A stretch of DNA of 64,000 nt from Kiritimatiellia bacterium. GTDB taxonomy: Bacteria; Verrucomicrobiota; Kiritimatiellia; WLWN01. The notes beneath the pieces were generated by a model. The model saw nothing but the letters and a program-made list of their open reading frames with translations. It did not search any database and was not told the DNA's origin. Both the position numbers and the translations under genes were made by a program. Positions 45,849 through 55,394 of the stretch are shown one piece after another (position 1 is the stretch's first letter; the number at the start of each line of letters is the position of its first letter). The stretch lies in assembly GCA_012103575.1 (NCBI GenBank), contig WLWN01000001.1:2608538-2672537 (forward strand). Direction: 5' to 3'.

Positions 45849-48800
45849 CTATCCCGTGGGAACAGGTTCTCTGCTCTCTTTAGCGATGTCTGATTCTTCT
45901 GTAGCATGATGTTTTAGTTTTACGGAGACGAGTTTTGATAGGCCCCGTTTTTCCATGGTAACCCCATATAAAATATCAGCGGCCTCAATCGTTTGGCGGT
46001 TATGGGTGATAACGATGAACTGTGATTTCCCAATAAACTCTTTTAGCATGGTAACAAAACGGCCTATATTTGCATCGTCTAAAGCTGCGTCTAATTCGTC
46101 TAACACGCAAAAGGCGCTTGGTTTTACCATGTAAAGTGAGAACAGCAAGGCGACGGCCGTCATCGTACGCTCTCCGCCTGAAAGTAAAGATACGGTTTGT
46201 AGTTTTTTGCCTGGAGGTCGTGCGATAATTTCGATGCCGGATTCAAGGACATCTTCTTCATCAACCATAACCAATTTTGCGGTGCCGCCACCAAACAGTT
46301 GTTTGAACATGCCTTGAAAGTTTTCGTTTACTTGATTGAACGTTGCGGAAAAGAGTTCTGTGGTCGTTTTATTGATTTCTCGAATCATGTCCATGAGCTG
46401 TTTTTTGGCTTTGACCAGATCATCTTCTTGTTGGGTAAGAAATGCATATCGCTCCTCTAATTCATTATATTCTTCAATGGCAACAAGATTTACAGGGCCC
46501 ATAGACTCGAGTTTTGTCCGGATTTCTGCAACGTTCGTTTCTAAGGTTTCACGGTCTGGCTGCTCCCCGTTCTCCCACTCGGGTTCAGGTACACGGCTGA
46601 GCTGTCCTTGCGTGATATTATATTCAGAGGTTATCCGATCGATACTATTTTGATGTCGCATTCGTTCTTCAGCGAGTTGGACATCCATTTCCGATTTTGT
46701 GGTTCTTAGTTCATCGATCCAAGACCGTTTTTTACGCATTTCGCTTTCAAGGTTTTCAAGGGTCTGTGTGTTCTCTTCCCGTTGCTCTCGGGCTGTTTTA
46801 AGGGTCTGATTGTAGTGTTCGATCTTTTCTTTTAGGGGATCAATACGTAGGGTTGCTTCTTCAGCCTCTGTTTGGAGGGCTGAAATTCTTTCCGTGTAAG
46901 AATGGATGCCGGATGAACGTTCTTGGATGAGGGCGTTTAGTTCGTTGATCCGGGCTTCGACATGATTCTTTTGGTGTTTAAGGTTTTCAACTTTCTGTTT
47001 GGCTTCAATGTGCTTTACACGTCGGTCGGTTACTTCAGAAAGGGCGGCCGAGCGTTCTTGTTCAAGGGATCGAAGATGATCTGTTTTTGAGGATAACGTG
47101 GCGCGCATGTTGGCTAAACGGGTTCGAAGAGATTCTAGTTCGTTGAGAATGGATGTGCGGCGATCTGAACCTGAAGTTTCGTTTTCGGTGAGCATTCGGA
47201 GTTCGTATGTGACGGTTTCTGCGCGATCGTTGGTTTGTCTGGCTTCTTGTGAGATGACTTGGTATTCACCTTCTTGTAAGGCTAAATCTCTTTTGCTGGT
47301 TTCCCATGCATGGTTCGTTGCTTTAAGGACTTCATCTATAGTAGAACGTTCTTCTAGATATTGAGTCCGCTCAGCTTGTTTTCCATGGGCCTGTCGATCG
47401 AGAGCTTGGATTTCTTGTTGTCGGGTCTGTAATAGATGACGTTTGGACAACGGGTTTGTTTCTTGGGCTTCTTGGGACCATAGTTCGGCATGGCCGTTAC
47501 CGCGCATCAGTACGCCATCTCGCGTTACGAAAATAAGGTCGGGTTCTATAGGCTCAGGAATTTGGTCAAGGTTGTCAACGACGTATACACGTTGTAAGAG
47601 GTTGTGTGCTAGCGGTTGTATGGCCTCGTTACATTGTATGTGGTCTGTGAGGGGAGCGTATGGGCGTGTGGAGATATGGGTGGGGGAGGGGGGGGTGGCT
47701 TGTGAGGTGTAAAGTAGGCGTGCGGCCCCCTTGTCGTGTTGTTGGAGTTGAGTGAGTATATTTCGGGTTGCATTTTGGTCAGTGACAATAACAGCGTCAA
47801 GCCATGCTCTTAAGACGGTTTGGAGGGGGATTTCGTATCCAGGATCAGCACGGAGATGATCAGCAAGAGCTCCGAGGACGTGGGTTCGATCTATGTTGTC
47901 ATTGGGATTAGGCTCTAAAAGGGCTTGGGCTCCACCGGAGAACCCTTCTGAGGTTGTGTCTTCCGTTAATAGCTCGCATTGGGCCTTTTTCCCTGCTATT
48001 TCGGCTTGAAGACTTGATAGGGTCTGTTCAGTTTCCTTTATTTTTTTGGATAGAACCTCTTGTTGTGTGGTGAGTTCCTTTCTTTTTTCTTCATGAAGAG
48101 CGGTTCCTTTTCTTAGTGCGTTTAATTGCGTTTCCATCTGTGCTTTTCGTTCATTAAAGTTTTCTAAGGAACGTTGGATTTCTGACTTTTCTGCCGCTAA
48201 ACGTTCTCGACGGATTACGACGGTTCGCTCTTCAGCGTCTAATTCGGAAAGCTCATTTTGTCGGTGTGAAATTTTGCTTTCTATATCGACAGATTCGGTG
48301 CGAAGATTTTCGAGTTCTTTTCGTGTATCCTCCACATTCTCTTCTAGTTGGCTTGAATGGGTTGCAGCTATTTCTAGATCTTGTTCAGTGCGGGTTTTGG
48401 CTTCTTGTGAGGTTTTTAAAAGCTGGTTAGTTTTTTCGAGTTCGATCTGATGTGTTTGCAGACGTTGTTTTGCGACTTCGGCATCTTTTGAATCTCTTTC
48501 AGAAAGTAGTTTGATTTCTTGAATGCGATCTTGATTGATTTGAATGAGTTGTTGGGCCCGATCACATTCTGTTTTGGCTTCTACAGCGGTGTCTAAGGTT
48601 TTGGAAATTTCTTTTTCCATGGCGTTGAGTGTTGCACGCATTTCCGTGGAGTTTTTCTCTATGTCTTGTAAATCCGCGCGCACGGCTTCGTCTTGTTCGT
48701 TAAGGGATACAAGCTTCGTTTCTAGCTGGTTTATCTCTTGTTCGAGCCTTTCCAATTTGTCGCGGGTACAAAAAATATCGATTCCTCTGAGTTTTTCTTG

Positions 48801-49454
48801 AAGTATTTTGTATCGTTTAGCTTTTCCTGCTTGGCGTTGTAGGGAGGTGATTTGACGTTTAACTTCGCGGATAATATCGTTAAGTCGAAGGAGATTGGCT
48901 TCCGTATGGTCCAGTTTTCGGATTGCTTCTTTTTTATCAGCTTTATATTTTGTGATGCCACTGGCTTCTTCAAACACGGCACGACGGTCTTCAGGGCGGG
49001 AGCTTAAGATCAGATCAATGCGTCCTTGTTCCATCAGGGAGTATGAGTTGGTTCCTACGCCAGTATCCATGAAGAGTCGTTGGATATCTTTTAATCGGCA
49101 GGGCGCTTTGTTGATAAAATATTGCCCTTCACCCGATCGTAATACGCGTCGAGTGACCGTTACTTCATCGTATTCAGTCCCCAATTTCCCCTCGCAACCG
49201 GCAAGGGTTAAACTGACTTCAGCCATGGATAGAGGTTTATGAGAGTCGGTTCCGTTAAAAATGCAGTCTTCCATTTTTGCGCCGCGCAACGCCTTCGCGC
49301 TTTGTTCGCCCAGCACCCATCGAATGGCATCAGAGACGTTACTTTTCCCACATCCATTAGGGCCGACGATTGCTGTCATGCCGGGTTCGAATTCTAGACT
49401 TATTTTTTCTGCGAAGCTTTTGAAGCCTATTACGTCTAATCGTTTAAGATACAT
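45849..49454 (-). CDS. smc: Chromosome condensation protein SMC
   Basis: SMC is the ATPase of bacterial condensin, which organises and separates chromosomes. The 1201 residues have Walker A GPNGCGKSNVSDAIRWVLGE (31-50), two long coiled coils, and a hinge around residues 520-660 flanked by SEGFSGGAQALLEPNPND and LIFVTRDGVLMRG. The signature is LLSGGERTMTAVALLFS and Walker B is CVLDELDAALDD. The hinge segment contains a proline-rich insert (ATPPSPTHISTRPYAP) encoded by a C8 run. The frame is intact. No scpA or scpB is in the window. Confidence 0.97.
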   Translation of the reverse strand: MYLKRLDVIGFKSFAEKISLEFEPGMTAIVGPNGCGKSNVSDAIRWVLGEQSAKALRGAKMEDCIFNGTDSHKPLSMAEVSLTLAGCEGKLGTEYDEVTVTRRVLRSGEGQYFINKAPCRLKDIQRLFMDTGVGTNSYSLMEQGRIDLILSSRPEDRRAVFEEASGITKYKADKKEAIRKLDHTEANLLRLNDIIREVKRQITSLQRQAGKAKRYKILQEKLRGIDIFCTRDKLERLEQEINQLETKLVSLNEQDEAVRADLQDIEKNSTEMRATLNAMEKEISKTLDTAVEAKTECDRAQQLIQINQDRIQEIKLLSERDSKDAEVAKQRLQTHQIELEKTNQLLKTSQEAKTRTEQDLEIAATHSSQLEENVEDTRKELENLRTESVDIESKISHRQNELSELDAEERTVVIRRERLAAEKSEIQRSLENFNERKAQMETQLNALRKGTALHEEKRKELTTQQEVLSKKIKETEQTLSSLQAEIAGKKAQCELLTEDTTSEGFSGGAQALLEPNPNDNIDRTHVLGALADHLRADPGYEIPLQTVLRAWLDAVIVTDQNATRNILTQLQQHDKGAARLLYTSQATPPSPTHISTRPYAPLTDHIQCNEAIQPLAHNLLQRVYVVDNLDQIPEPIEPDLIFVTRDGVLMRGNGHAELWSQEAQETNPLSKRHLLQTRQQEIQALDRQAHGKQAERTQYLEERSTIDEVLKATNHAWETSKRDLALQEGEYQVISQEARQTNDRAETVTYELRMLTENETSGSDRRTSILNELESLRTRLANMRATLSSKTDHLRSLEQERSAALSEVTDRRVKHIEAKQKVENLKHQKNHVEARINELNALIQERSSGIHSYTERISALQTEAEEATLRIDPLKEKIEHYNQTLKTAREQREENTQTLENLESEMRKKRSWIDELRTTKSEMDVQLAEERMRHQNSIDRITSEYNITQGQLSRVPEPEWENGEQPDRETLETNVAEIRTKLESMGPVNLVAIEEYNELEERYAFLTQQEDDLVKAKKQLMDMIREINKTTTELFSATFNQVNENFQGMFKQLFGGGTAKLVMVDEEDVLESGIEIIARPPGKKLQTVSLLSGGERTMTAVALLFSLYMVKPSAFCVLDELDAALDDANIGRFVTMLKEFIGKSQFIVITHNRQTIEAADILYGVTMEKRGLSKLVSVKLKHHATEESDIAKESREPVPTG

Positions 49455-49600
49455 GGTCTGGGGTTCACAGTTTATGGTTTATGGTTTAACTATGGGTCCT
49501 ATATCATGTATGGTTGTTTCAGGCAACCACTATATGTGGGGAAAATACGGATTTTGGATACTTGATGCTAGATGCTGGGCAAAAATGACGGATTTCAGTT

Positions 49601-50794
49601 ATGTGTGACTTTGAACTTATTACTTTACTTAAAAAACTAGTCTCTATACCGAGCGTAAACCCGGAAGATACGGATGATTCGGATATTACTGGAGAGCAAC
49701 GTATTGCTGAATTCTTGGCTGACTATCTTGAACAAAAAGAATTTCAAGTTCAGTGGATGGAACAGGAGCCCGGTCGTCCCAATATAATCGCGAGTTTTGG
49801 GTCGGAGTCAGCCTCGCGTACATTGTTATTAGAATCCCATTTGGATACGGTTAGCGTGCATGGAATGAAAAGACCTCCTTTCACACCTCAGATAGAGGAA
49901 GGGCGTTTATATGGAAGAGGAGCGTGTGATACGAAGGGGCCTATGGCGGCAGTGCTTCATGCTTTGGAACCAAGCCTGTTAAGGAAGCTTTCTGAAGGTG
50001 ACTGCCGTATAATTTTCGTTGGCGCGATGGGTGAAGAAAAGGGAAATCAGGGTGCAGCGTATCTTGCAGGGCAAGGAATAGGCGCTGATGAAGCGATTAT
50101 TTTGGAACCCACAGAATGCTCGATTGTCCATGCCCACAAAGGCGCTTTGTGGTTCCGTGTAGAAGTTGTAGGGGTTGCAGGACACGGTTCAGATCCAGCC
50201 AGAGGCGTCAATGCTATTGAGGCGCTTGGCCAAGCTGTTCAAAAATTGAAAGCTCAAACAGAACTCGATCGTGAAAATTACCATAGTGATATTCTGGGTC
50301 AGCCCACCATAAATTTTGGAGTCATAAAGGGTGGGTCAGCCGTAAATATTGTGCCGGATCATTGTTTAATGGAGGTTGACCGTCGTTATTTACCTGATGA
50401 GGATGTTGGCATTCTGCTTGAAAATATAAAATCTATATTTTCTACGCTTAAAAAAGAAGACAAAATTAAAGGTTTCGAATTTCATATCATTAAAGATTCA
50501 ATTCCATTTTTGACCTCTACAACATCCCCTCTTGTGAACCGTTTACAACGAAGTTGCAAAGAGGTTGGTGTAGAGGCAACCTTTCAGGGTTCTTCATGGT
50601 ATAGTGATGCAGGACATTTCTCACAGACGTGTTCGGATGTGGTTGTTTTGGGGCCGGGTAGTATTAAGCAAGCGCATACGGCAGATGAGTATATTGAACT
50701 GGAAAGTTTGCAGAGGGGATATGAAATTTTAACGTGTTTTTTGAGTGATTGGGTGGATGAAATGAAAGACCTGAATCCGTCAGATAAAATCTGA
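49601..50794 (+). CDS. M20-family metallopeptidase (ArgE/DapE-like); C-terminus rewritten by IS1380 copy E
   Basis: 397 residues of the zinc-dependent M20 family, which includes acetylornithine deacetylase and succinyl-diaminopimelate desuccinylase. The metal site shows LESHLDTVSVHG (His80, Asp82), GRGACDTKGPMAA (Asp110) and the catalytic pair in GAMGEEKGNQG. The lid/dimer domain has GVAGHGSDPARGVNAIE. The substrate cannot be told. IS1380 copy E sits in the last codons: the protein ends KDLNPSDKI, with the final residues from the element. Removing it restores VDEMKDTF and stop, so only the last two residues changed and the enzyme is likely functional. Confidence 0.88.
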   Translation: MCDFELITLLKKLVSIPSVNPEDTDDSDITGEQRIAEFLADYLEQKEFQVQWMEQEPGRPNIIASFGSESASRTLLLESHLDTVSVHGMKRPPFTPQIEEGRLYGRGACDTKGPMAAVLHALEPSLLRKLSEGDCRIIFVGAMGEEKGNQGAAYLAGQGIGADEAIILEPTECSIVHAHKGALWFRVEVVGVAGHGSDPARGVNAIEALGQAVQKLKAQTELDRENYHSDILGQPTINFGVIKGGSAVNIVPDHCLMEVDRRYLPDEDVGILLENIKSIFSTLKKEDKIKGFEFHIIKDSIPFLTSTTSPLVNRLQRSCKEVGVEATFQGSSWYSDAGHFSQTCSDVVVLGPGSIKQAHTADEYIELESLQRGYEILTCFLSDWVDEMKDLNPSDKI

Positions 50795-52428
50795 CGATTT
50801 TTCATTACCTGTTGGGCTAAAGCGGGGAGCATACCCGTATTCAAACAAACAACCCCACCCCAACAGGTGTGTATATGAAACAATATAAAATAAAGACTGG
50901 CAAGAGCGAACTCAACAGCACAAGCGGAAATCATCTTTGCGGCCTGCTGCTTGAGGGTCATGCTCAACGGATTCTTCCCTCCAATTTTTAACCACGCCGC
51001 TCCGATGCGATCTCTGATCGGGAGATCCTCCTTACCCAGATCGGCTTACTTTGCAACGGTCGAACCGATTTTCAATGATATCGACCTGTACCGGGGTGAT
51101 GAGATTTTTATGAATGCCTTTGGACTTAAAAAGGGGAGTTAAAAAGGTAGCCTCTGAGCCGGTGTTCCGATGTCGTTCCGACGACCTGCCCCCAGCCAGA
51201 ACCCATGTGGGGCTACGCAAACTCAACACCGAACTTCTTTCCTCGGGCCCCTTTGGCTAGGTAGATGTCGAAGGGCTCGATCTTGTTCCCGTCGATATCG
51301 ATGTGAGCCCTTTGGATCACTCAGGCTCTTCGAAAGAAGGCGTTTCCTACACCTAGAAGGGCCATGATGGTTACGCCCTGATATTTGCCTATGTGGGCAC
51401 TCAAGGCCACATGCTTGAGTGCGAACTTCGACCCGGTAAACAACATTGCCAGTCGGGAACGACCGCGTTTATTGCCCGCAGCGTTGAAACGCTCCAAACC
51501 CTGGGCCTGGGTGGAAAATGTTTGCTTCGGCTTGATAGTGGCAACGCTGCGGCCGATAACTTCGACGCTTTTGGGGATCATTATTTTATCGTAAAGCGAA
51601 ATCCTCGCCGCGAATGTCCTGAACAAATGCTGGCCCTTGCACGCCGAGTTGGAGACAAACAAGACAGTCGTGAAGGCAAGAACGTTTACACAGGCTTTTT
51701 CGATCATTTCCATCCCGGTGGTGACCAAAACCGCCCTTGTGTCCCGGTGGCCTTCGAAGTGATTGAACGCACCATCGATATCGATGGTCAGAAACTTCTG
51801 GTTCCTAAACTTGAGGTGAACACCTGGTGGACGAACCTCTCTTGTCGTGCCAAGACGGTGCTAGATCTCTATCATGGACATGGCCCCAGCGAGCAGTACC
51901 ACAGTGAACTCAAAAGCGATCTTGATGTTGAGCGATTGTCTTCGGGGAGACTCTGTGCCAATAAGATTATTCTGTTATGCGCCATGGTGGCCTTCAACCT
52001 ATTGCGCGGTCTTGGCCAAGAGGTCATCAAACGGGCTGGGCTTGCCCCGCAGAAAATCAACATCATGCGCTGGCGAATCAAAACGGTTCTCAAAAATATC
52101 GTTTATTGCGCGGTTCGATTGGTCCGCCACGCCGGACGAATTGAACTTCACTTTGGCAAGCGTTGTCGCTGGTTTGAAGTGATACAAGATATTGCCCATT
52201 CCTTCGCATAGCCCTCCGTGCACCTTTAACAATACTCTAAGGCGACTGCCCAAGGAGGCTTACGCCCCAAAATGGCCAAATCAGAGTGAATCTAACCTGT
52301 ACGCTCAAAAAATTCATCAGGATGATACTTGCCGGTCCCAATCCGCCCAAAAGCGAGCATCTCAAGGAAAAAATTTTCAACTTTTGAGCCCCAAAACGCC
52401 TTCCGAAGCGATAGCTGACGGATTCAGG
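50770..52428 (+). mobile_element. IS1380-like element, copy E
   Basis: 1659 bp with a perfect 5-bp target duplication AAAGA on each side. It lies at the very end of the M20 peptidase gene. The transposase shares the common defects. Confidence 0.92.
50875..52211 (+). pseudogene. IS1380-family transposase, copy E
   Basis: Starts at 50875. An extra T near 51070 (shared with copy D) and the common frameshift and TAG codons break it. The codons from 51393 to 52211 (272 aa) are open. Confidence 0.85.
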
Positions 52429-52512
52429 AAAGATACCTTTTGACTCTTCTTTTTTGTATCTATGTTTAATAAAGTATGTTAAGTCATAAACTTTTATATG
52501 GTGAGGTAGAAA

Positions 52513-52737
52513 ATGCGAACAACCCTAGCTATACCTGAGCCAATTTATAAACGAGCTCAAAAGATGGCTAAAGAACGAGCTCAGCCCGTTTCTCGGTTTG
52601 TTGCTGAAGCGATCGAATACTACCCTGTTAAAAGTGAAGCTCAGGCGAAGAGACCAGCCAAGAGTTATTGTCTAAAGCCTCAGTCAATGGGGCGTCCTAA
52701 TGTTGATATAGATATCGTGATGCGCTTTATCGCCTAA
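52513..52737 (+). CDS. VapB-like antitoxin
   Basis: 74 residues starting MRTTLAIPEPIYKRAQKMAKER, a ribbon-helix-helix pattern usual for antitoxins of PIN-domain toxins. The C-terminal part (KSYCLKPQSMGRPNVDID) would contact the toxin. The ATG follows GAGGT. The toxin gene starts 16 bases later but is damaged. Confidence 0.7.
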   Translation: MRTTLAIPEPIYKRAQKMAKERAQPVSRFVAEAIEYYPVKSEAQAKRPAKSYCLKPQSMGRPNVDIDIVMRFIA

Positions 52738-52753
52738 TGGATGAATAGCTTCT

Positions 52754-52951
52754 ATGTTTCTTGTCGATACAAATATACTTCTACATGCTGATGTGTGTTC
52801 TGTTTCTAAAAAAGAGACGCATCGTCTTCGAGGAAATTTACTTCACGATTTTCACATTGCCGTCATTATGCGTGAACATGGTGTTGAAGATATTATAACG
52901 CGTCATACTGATTTTAGAGTTTTTCCATGGGTGCGCATACGAGATGTTTAA
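52754..52951 (+). pseudogene. VapC-like PIN toxin with internal deletion
   Basis: The first residues MFLVDTNILLHA carry the first catalytic Asp of PIN RNases. The end, HDFHIAVIMREHGVEDIITRHTDFRVFPWVRI, carries the last conserved part. The whole is 65 residues, against about 130-145 in the family, so the central portion with other acidic residues is missing. The frame was kept. It is unlikely to be toxic. Confidence 0.75.
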
Positions 52952-52984
52952 GGACTTTCTGTTCGTGAATTAGGAATAAGAACG

Positions 52985-53770
52985 GTGCAATTATCAATTA
53001 TCATACCTGCTCATAATGAGGAGAAGAGGTTGTCTCCTATGCTAGAGGTGTATCTTGAATGTTTTATAGAGAAGTATGGAAATGATGTAGAATTCATTAT
53101 CGTTGTTAACGGTTCGACTGATGATACAGATCAAGTCGCAAAATCGTTTGAAGATCTTTATGTGCACGTTAAGGCGATTATAGAGCCGGATCAAATAGGT
53201 AAAGGGGGGGCGATTATGAGGGGGTTTGCATTGGCTCAGGGAGATCTTGTAGGGTTTGTAGATGCGGACGGGTCCACCCCTCCTCAGGCTTTTCAAGATT
53301 TAGTAGAAAATATTGGAGATGCCGGTATTATTATAGCCTCTCGATGGCTTAAGGATTCAGTTGTATCCTCTCCTCAGTCTATTTCTAGACTTATTGCTTC
53401 TCGCGTTTTTAACTTTTTGGTGCATATAGCTTTTCGCATGCAGATTTCGGATACTCAATGCGGGGCGAAGTTAATGAGGAAGGAAACCTTGCAGGTTGTG
53501 TTGCCTCATTTAGGCTTAACACAATGGGCCTTTGATGTAGATCTTCTATTTCAATGTAAACGTGAAGGATATCAGGTCATTGAGCACGCAACGGTGTGGA
53601 ATGATGCAAAGCATTCTCGCCTGAATATTCCTAGAGCCTCGATCGAAATGTTCACGGCTATTTTACGGCTACGGCTTCTCTATTCGCCTTTTCGATGGAT
53701 TGTAAAAGGATATGATTTAACCTGCGGCCGATTTATCCGGTCGAGAAAGTTAAACAATGTGAGAAGTTAA
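52985..53770 (+). CDS. GT2 glycosyltransferase (dolichyl-phosphate glucosyltransferase-like)
   Basis: 261 residues with a GTG start. The GT-A fold signature is SIIIPAHNEEKRL, then IGKGGAIMRGFALAQGDLVGFVDADGSTPP (DxD-like DAD), and QCGAKLMRKETL. It most resembles enzymes that load a sugar onto a polyprenyl phosphate. That product would feed the membrane GT-C enzyme downstream. First gene of the polysaccharide cluster on this strand. Confidence 0.82.
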   Translation: MQLSIIIPAHNEEKRLSPMLEVYLECFIEKYGNDVEFIIVVNGSTDDTDQVAKSFEDLYVHVKAIIEPDQIGKGGAIMRGFALAQGDLVGFVDADGSTPPQAFQDLVENIGDAGIIIASRWLKDSVVSSPQSISRLIASRVFNFLVHIAFRMQISDTQCGAKLMRKETLQVVLPHLGLTQWAFDVDLLFQCKREGYQVIEHATVWNDAKHSRLNIPRASIEMFTAILRLRLLYSPFRWIVKGYDLTCGRFIRSRKLNNVRS

Positions 53771-53836
53771 AAAAGAGGGTGTGATTCCCATGGGTAACAT
53801 GCATTAGTCCTTCCCAATTCTTCTTCTACCTTCACT

Positions 53837-54547
53837 TCAGACCTTTGACGTTGGACTTGGTTCTTCTAAATACCGTTTTCGGTACCACCAAAATCCAAAT
53901 AGGTCTAGAAGTGTTTTGGGTAATCTTTGAACGTTTGTGTATTTGGACACACCATGTTTTCTAGGGCGGTGGTTTACAGGCATTTCTTGTATCGTTCTTC
54001 CGTGTAATTTGAAGTAAGCAGGCAAAAATCGGTGGACACCATCTAGCGGAGGGATATCTTGAGCGCAAGATGCTTTGAATATTTTAAGACTACACCCTGT
54101 ATCCCGTATCCCGTCCTGTGTAACCCAGTTTCGGATCCGATTCGCGAGTCGGGAGGCGATGCGACGTGACCACGTATCACGACGTTTTGACCTATATCCA
54201 CAGACCACATCACATGCATTCAGTTGCATGATTAGTTTTGGGATGTCCTGTGGATCGTTTTGGAGGTCTCCGTCCATTAGAACGATCATAGTGCCCTGAG
54301 CATTAGATAGCCCTAATAACATAGCCGCAGATTGACCTCTGTTTTTTGCAGACTGTATGCCTCGAACAAATTTATATTTTTGCATGCAGGTTTTGATATG
54401 TTTCCAGGTTTGATCTGTGCTCCCGTCATCTATAAAAAGGACTTCTGTTTTTTGATCCTTGACTTGGACTTGAATCGCCTTGAGTTCTCCTGCAAGAAGT
54501 ATTACGTTGTCCTCTTCATTGTAGAGTGGAATAATAATTGAAATCAT
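53837..54547 (-). CDS. GT2 glycosyltransferase (DPM1/ArnC-like)
   Basis: 236 residues: MISIIIPLYNEEDNV, LFIDDGSTDQTW, the catalytic LMDGDLQNDPQDIP, and RDTGCSLKIFKAS. The C-terminal HRPRKHGVSKYTN is typical of polyprenyl-phosphate mannosyl/glycosyltransferases. No long membrane domain follows, so it is the soluble type. It is the only gene in this cluster on the minus strand. Its last residues (EPSPTSKV) lie in a degenerate short-repeat tract. Confidence 0.82.
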   Translation of the reverse strand: MISIIIPLYNEEDNVILLAGELKAIQVQVKDQKTEVLFIDDGSTDQTWKHIKTCMQKYKFVRGIQSAKNRGQSAAMLLGLSNAQGTMIVLMDGDLQNDPQDIPKLIMQLNACDVVCGYRSKRRDTWSRRIASRLANRIRNWVTQDGIRDTGCSLKIFKASCAQDIPPLDGVHRFLPAYFKLHGRTIQEMPVNHRPRKHGVSKYTNVQRLPKTLLDLFGFWWYRKRYLEEPSPTSKV

Positions 54548-54604
54548 TTTGGGGCCTCACGCGTTTGGACAAACAAGATATATTTAAGTTTCTAAACTAG
54601 CATT

Positions 54605-55387
54605 ATGATAAAACCAGTAAACAGCGTCGAGTACAATCGATTTGGTTATGAATGGGGAAAATACAACCGTATTATTCCTATTTACGAAAAGCAGTTTTTG
54701 GGATGGGTTCACCCGTTTAAACCTTCTGATTTTAAAGGAAAACGTGTTTTAGATGCGGGTTGTGGAACAGGCCGAAATACCTATTGGCCTTTGTCGTATG
54801 AGGCAAAAGAAGTGGTTGCCTTTGATGTAGATCCACGTACGGTGGCCGTAGCCCAGAAGAATCTTTCGGACTACTCAAATGCGAGTGTTGTTCAATCCTC
54901 TATCTATGATATCAAATATGTAAACGAGTTTGATGTGGTCTTTTCTATTGGGGTTATTCATCATCTTGAAAGGCCGAAAGAGGCCGTAGCAAAACTTGTG
55001 CGGGCTACAAAACCGGGTGGTACAACACTTGTATGGGTGTATGGTAAAGAAGGGTATACGTTGCTTAAATTTTTTATTAACGGAGTCCGTCGTCTTACTT
55101 CCAAATTTCTGATTCGAATCTTAGATATATGCGTCAAACCTTGGTCCTTTCTCTTTTATCTCTATCTAAAAGCGTGGAAACATAAACATCCTTACTTGAA
55201 GTTGTTGAGTCAAGCCAGCTATTGGCACATTCATTCTATCCTCTTTGATCAATTACTGCCCGAAACAGCAAACTATTGGACGCGTGCCGAAACACTAGAT
55301 TTATTTGATGGGTTATCGGTAAGCGATGTTCGTATCAATTTTTGTAATAAGGGGTCGTGGACGGTCTGGGCCACGAAAGAAGACTGA
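54605..55387 (+). CDS. Class I SAM-dependent methyltransferase
   Basis: 260 residues. The SAM-binding motif I is VLDAGCGTGRNTYW (about 49-62), motif II VVAFDVDPRTVAVA, and motif IV FDVVFSIGVIHHLERP. The C-terminal half is hydrophobic and basic and may bind a lipid-linked substrate. It ends 7 bases before the asnB start, so the two are coupled. The substrate is unknown. Confidence 0.82.
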   Translation: MIKPVNSVEYNRFGYEWGKYNRIIPIYEKQFLGWVHPFKPSDFKGKRVLDAGCGTGRNTYWPLSYEAKEVVAFDVDPRTVAVAQKNLSDYSNASVVQSSIYDIKYVNEFDVVFSIGVIHHLERPKEAVAKLVRATKPGGTTLVWVYGKEGYTLLKFFINGVRRLTSKFLIRILDICVKPWSFLFYLYLKAWKHKHPYLKLLSQASYWHIHSILFDQLLPETANYWTRAETLDLFDGLSVSDVRINFCNKGSWTVWATKED

Positions 55388-55394
55388 GAATCTT

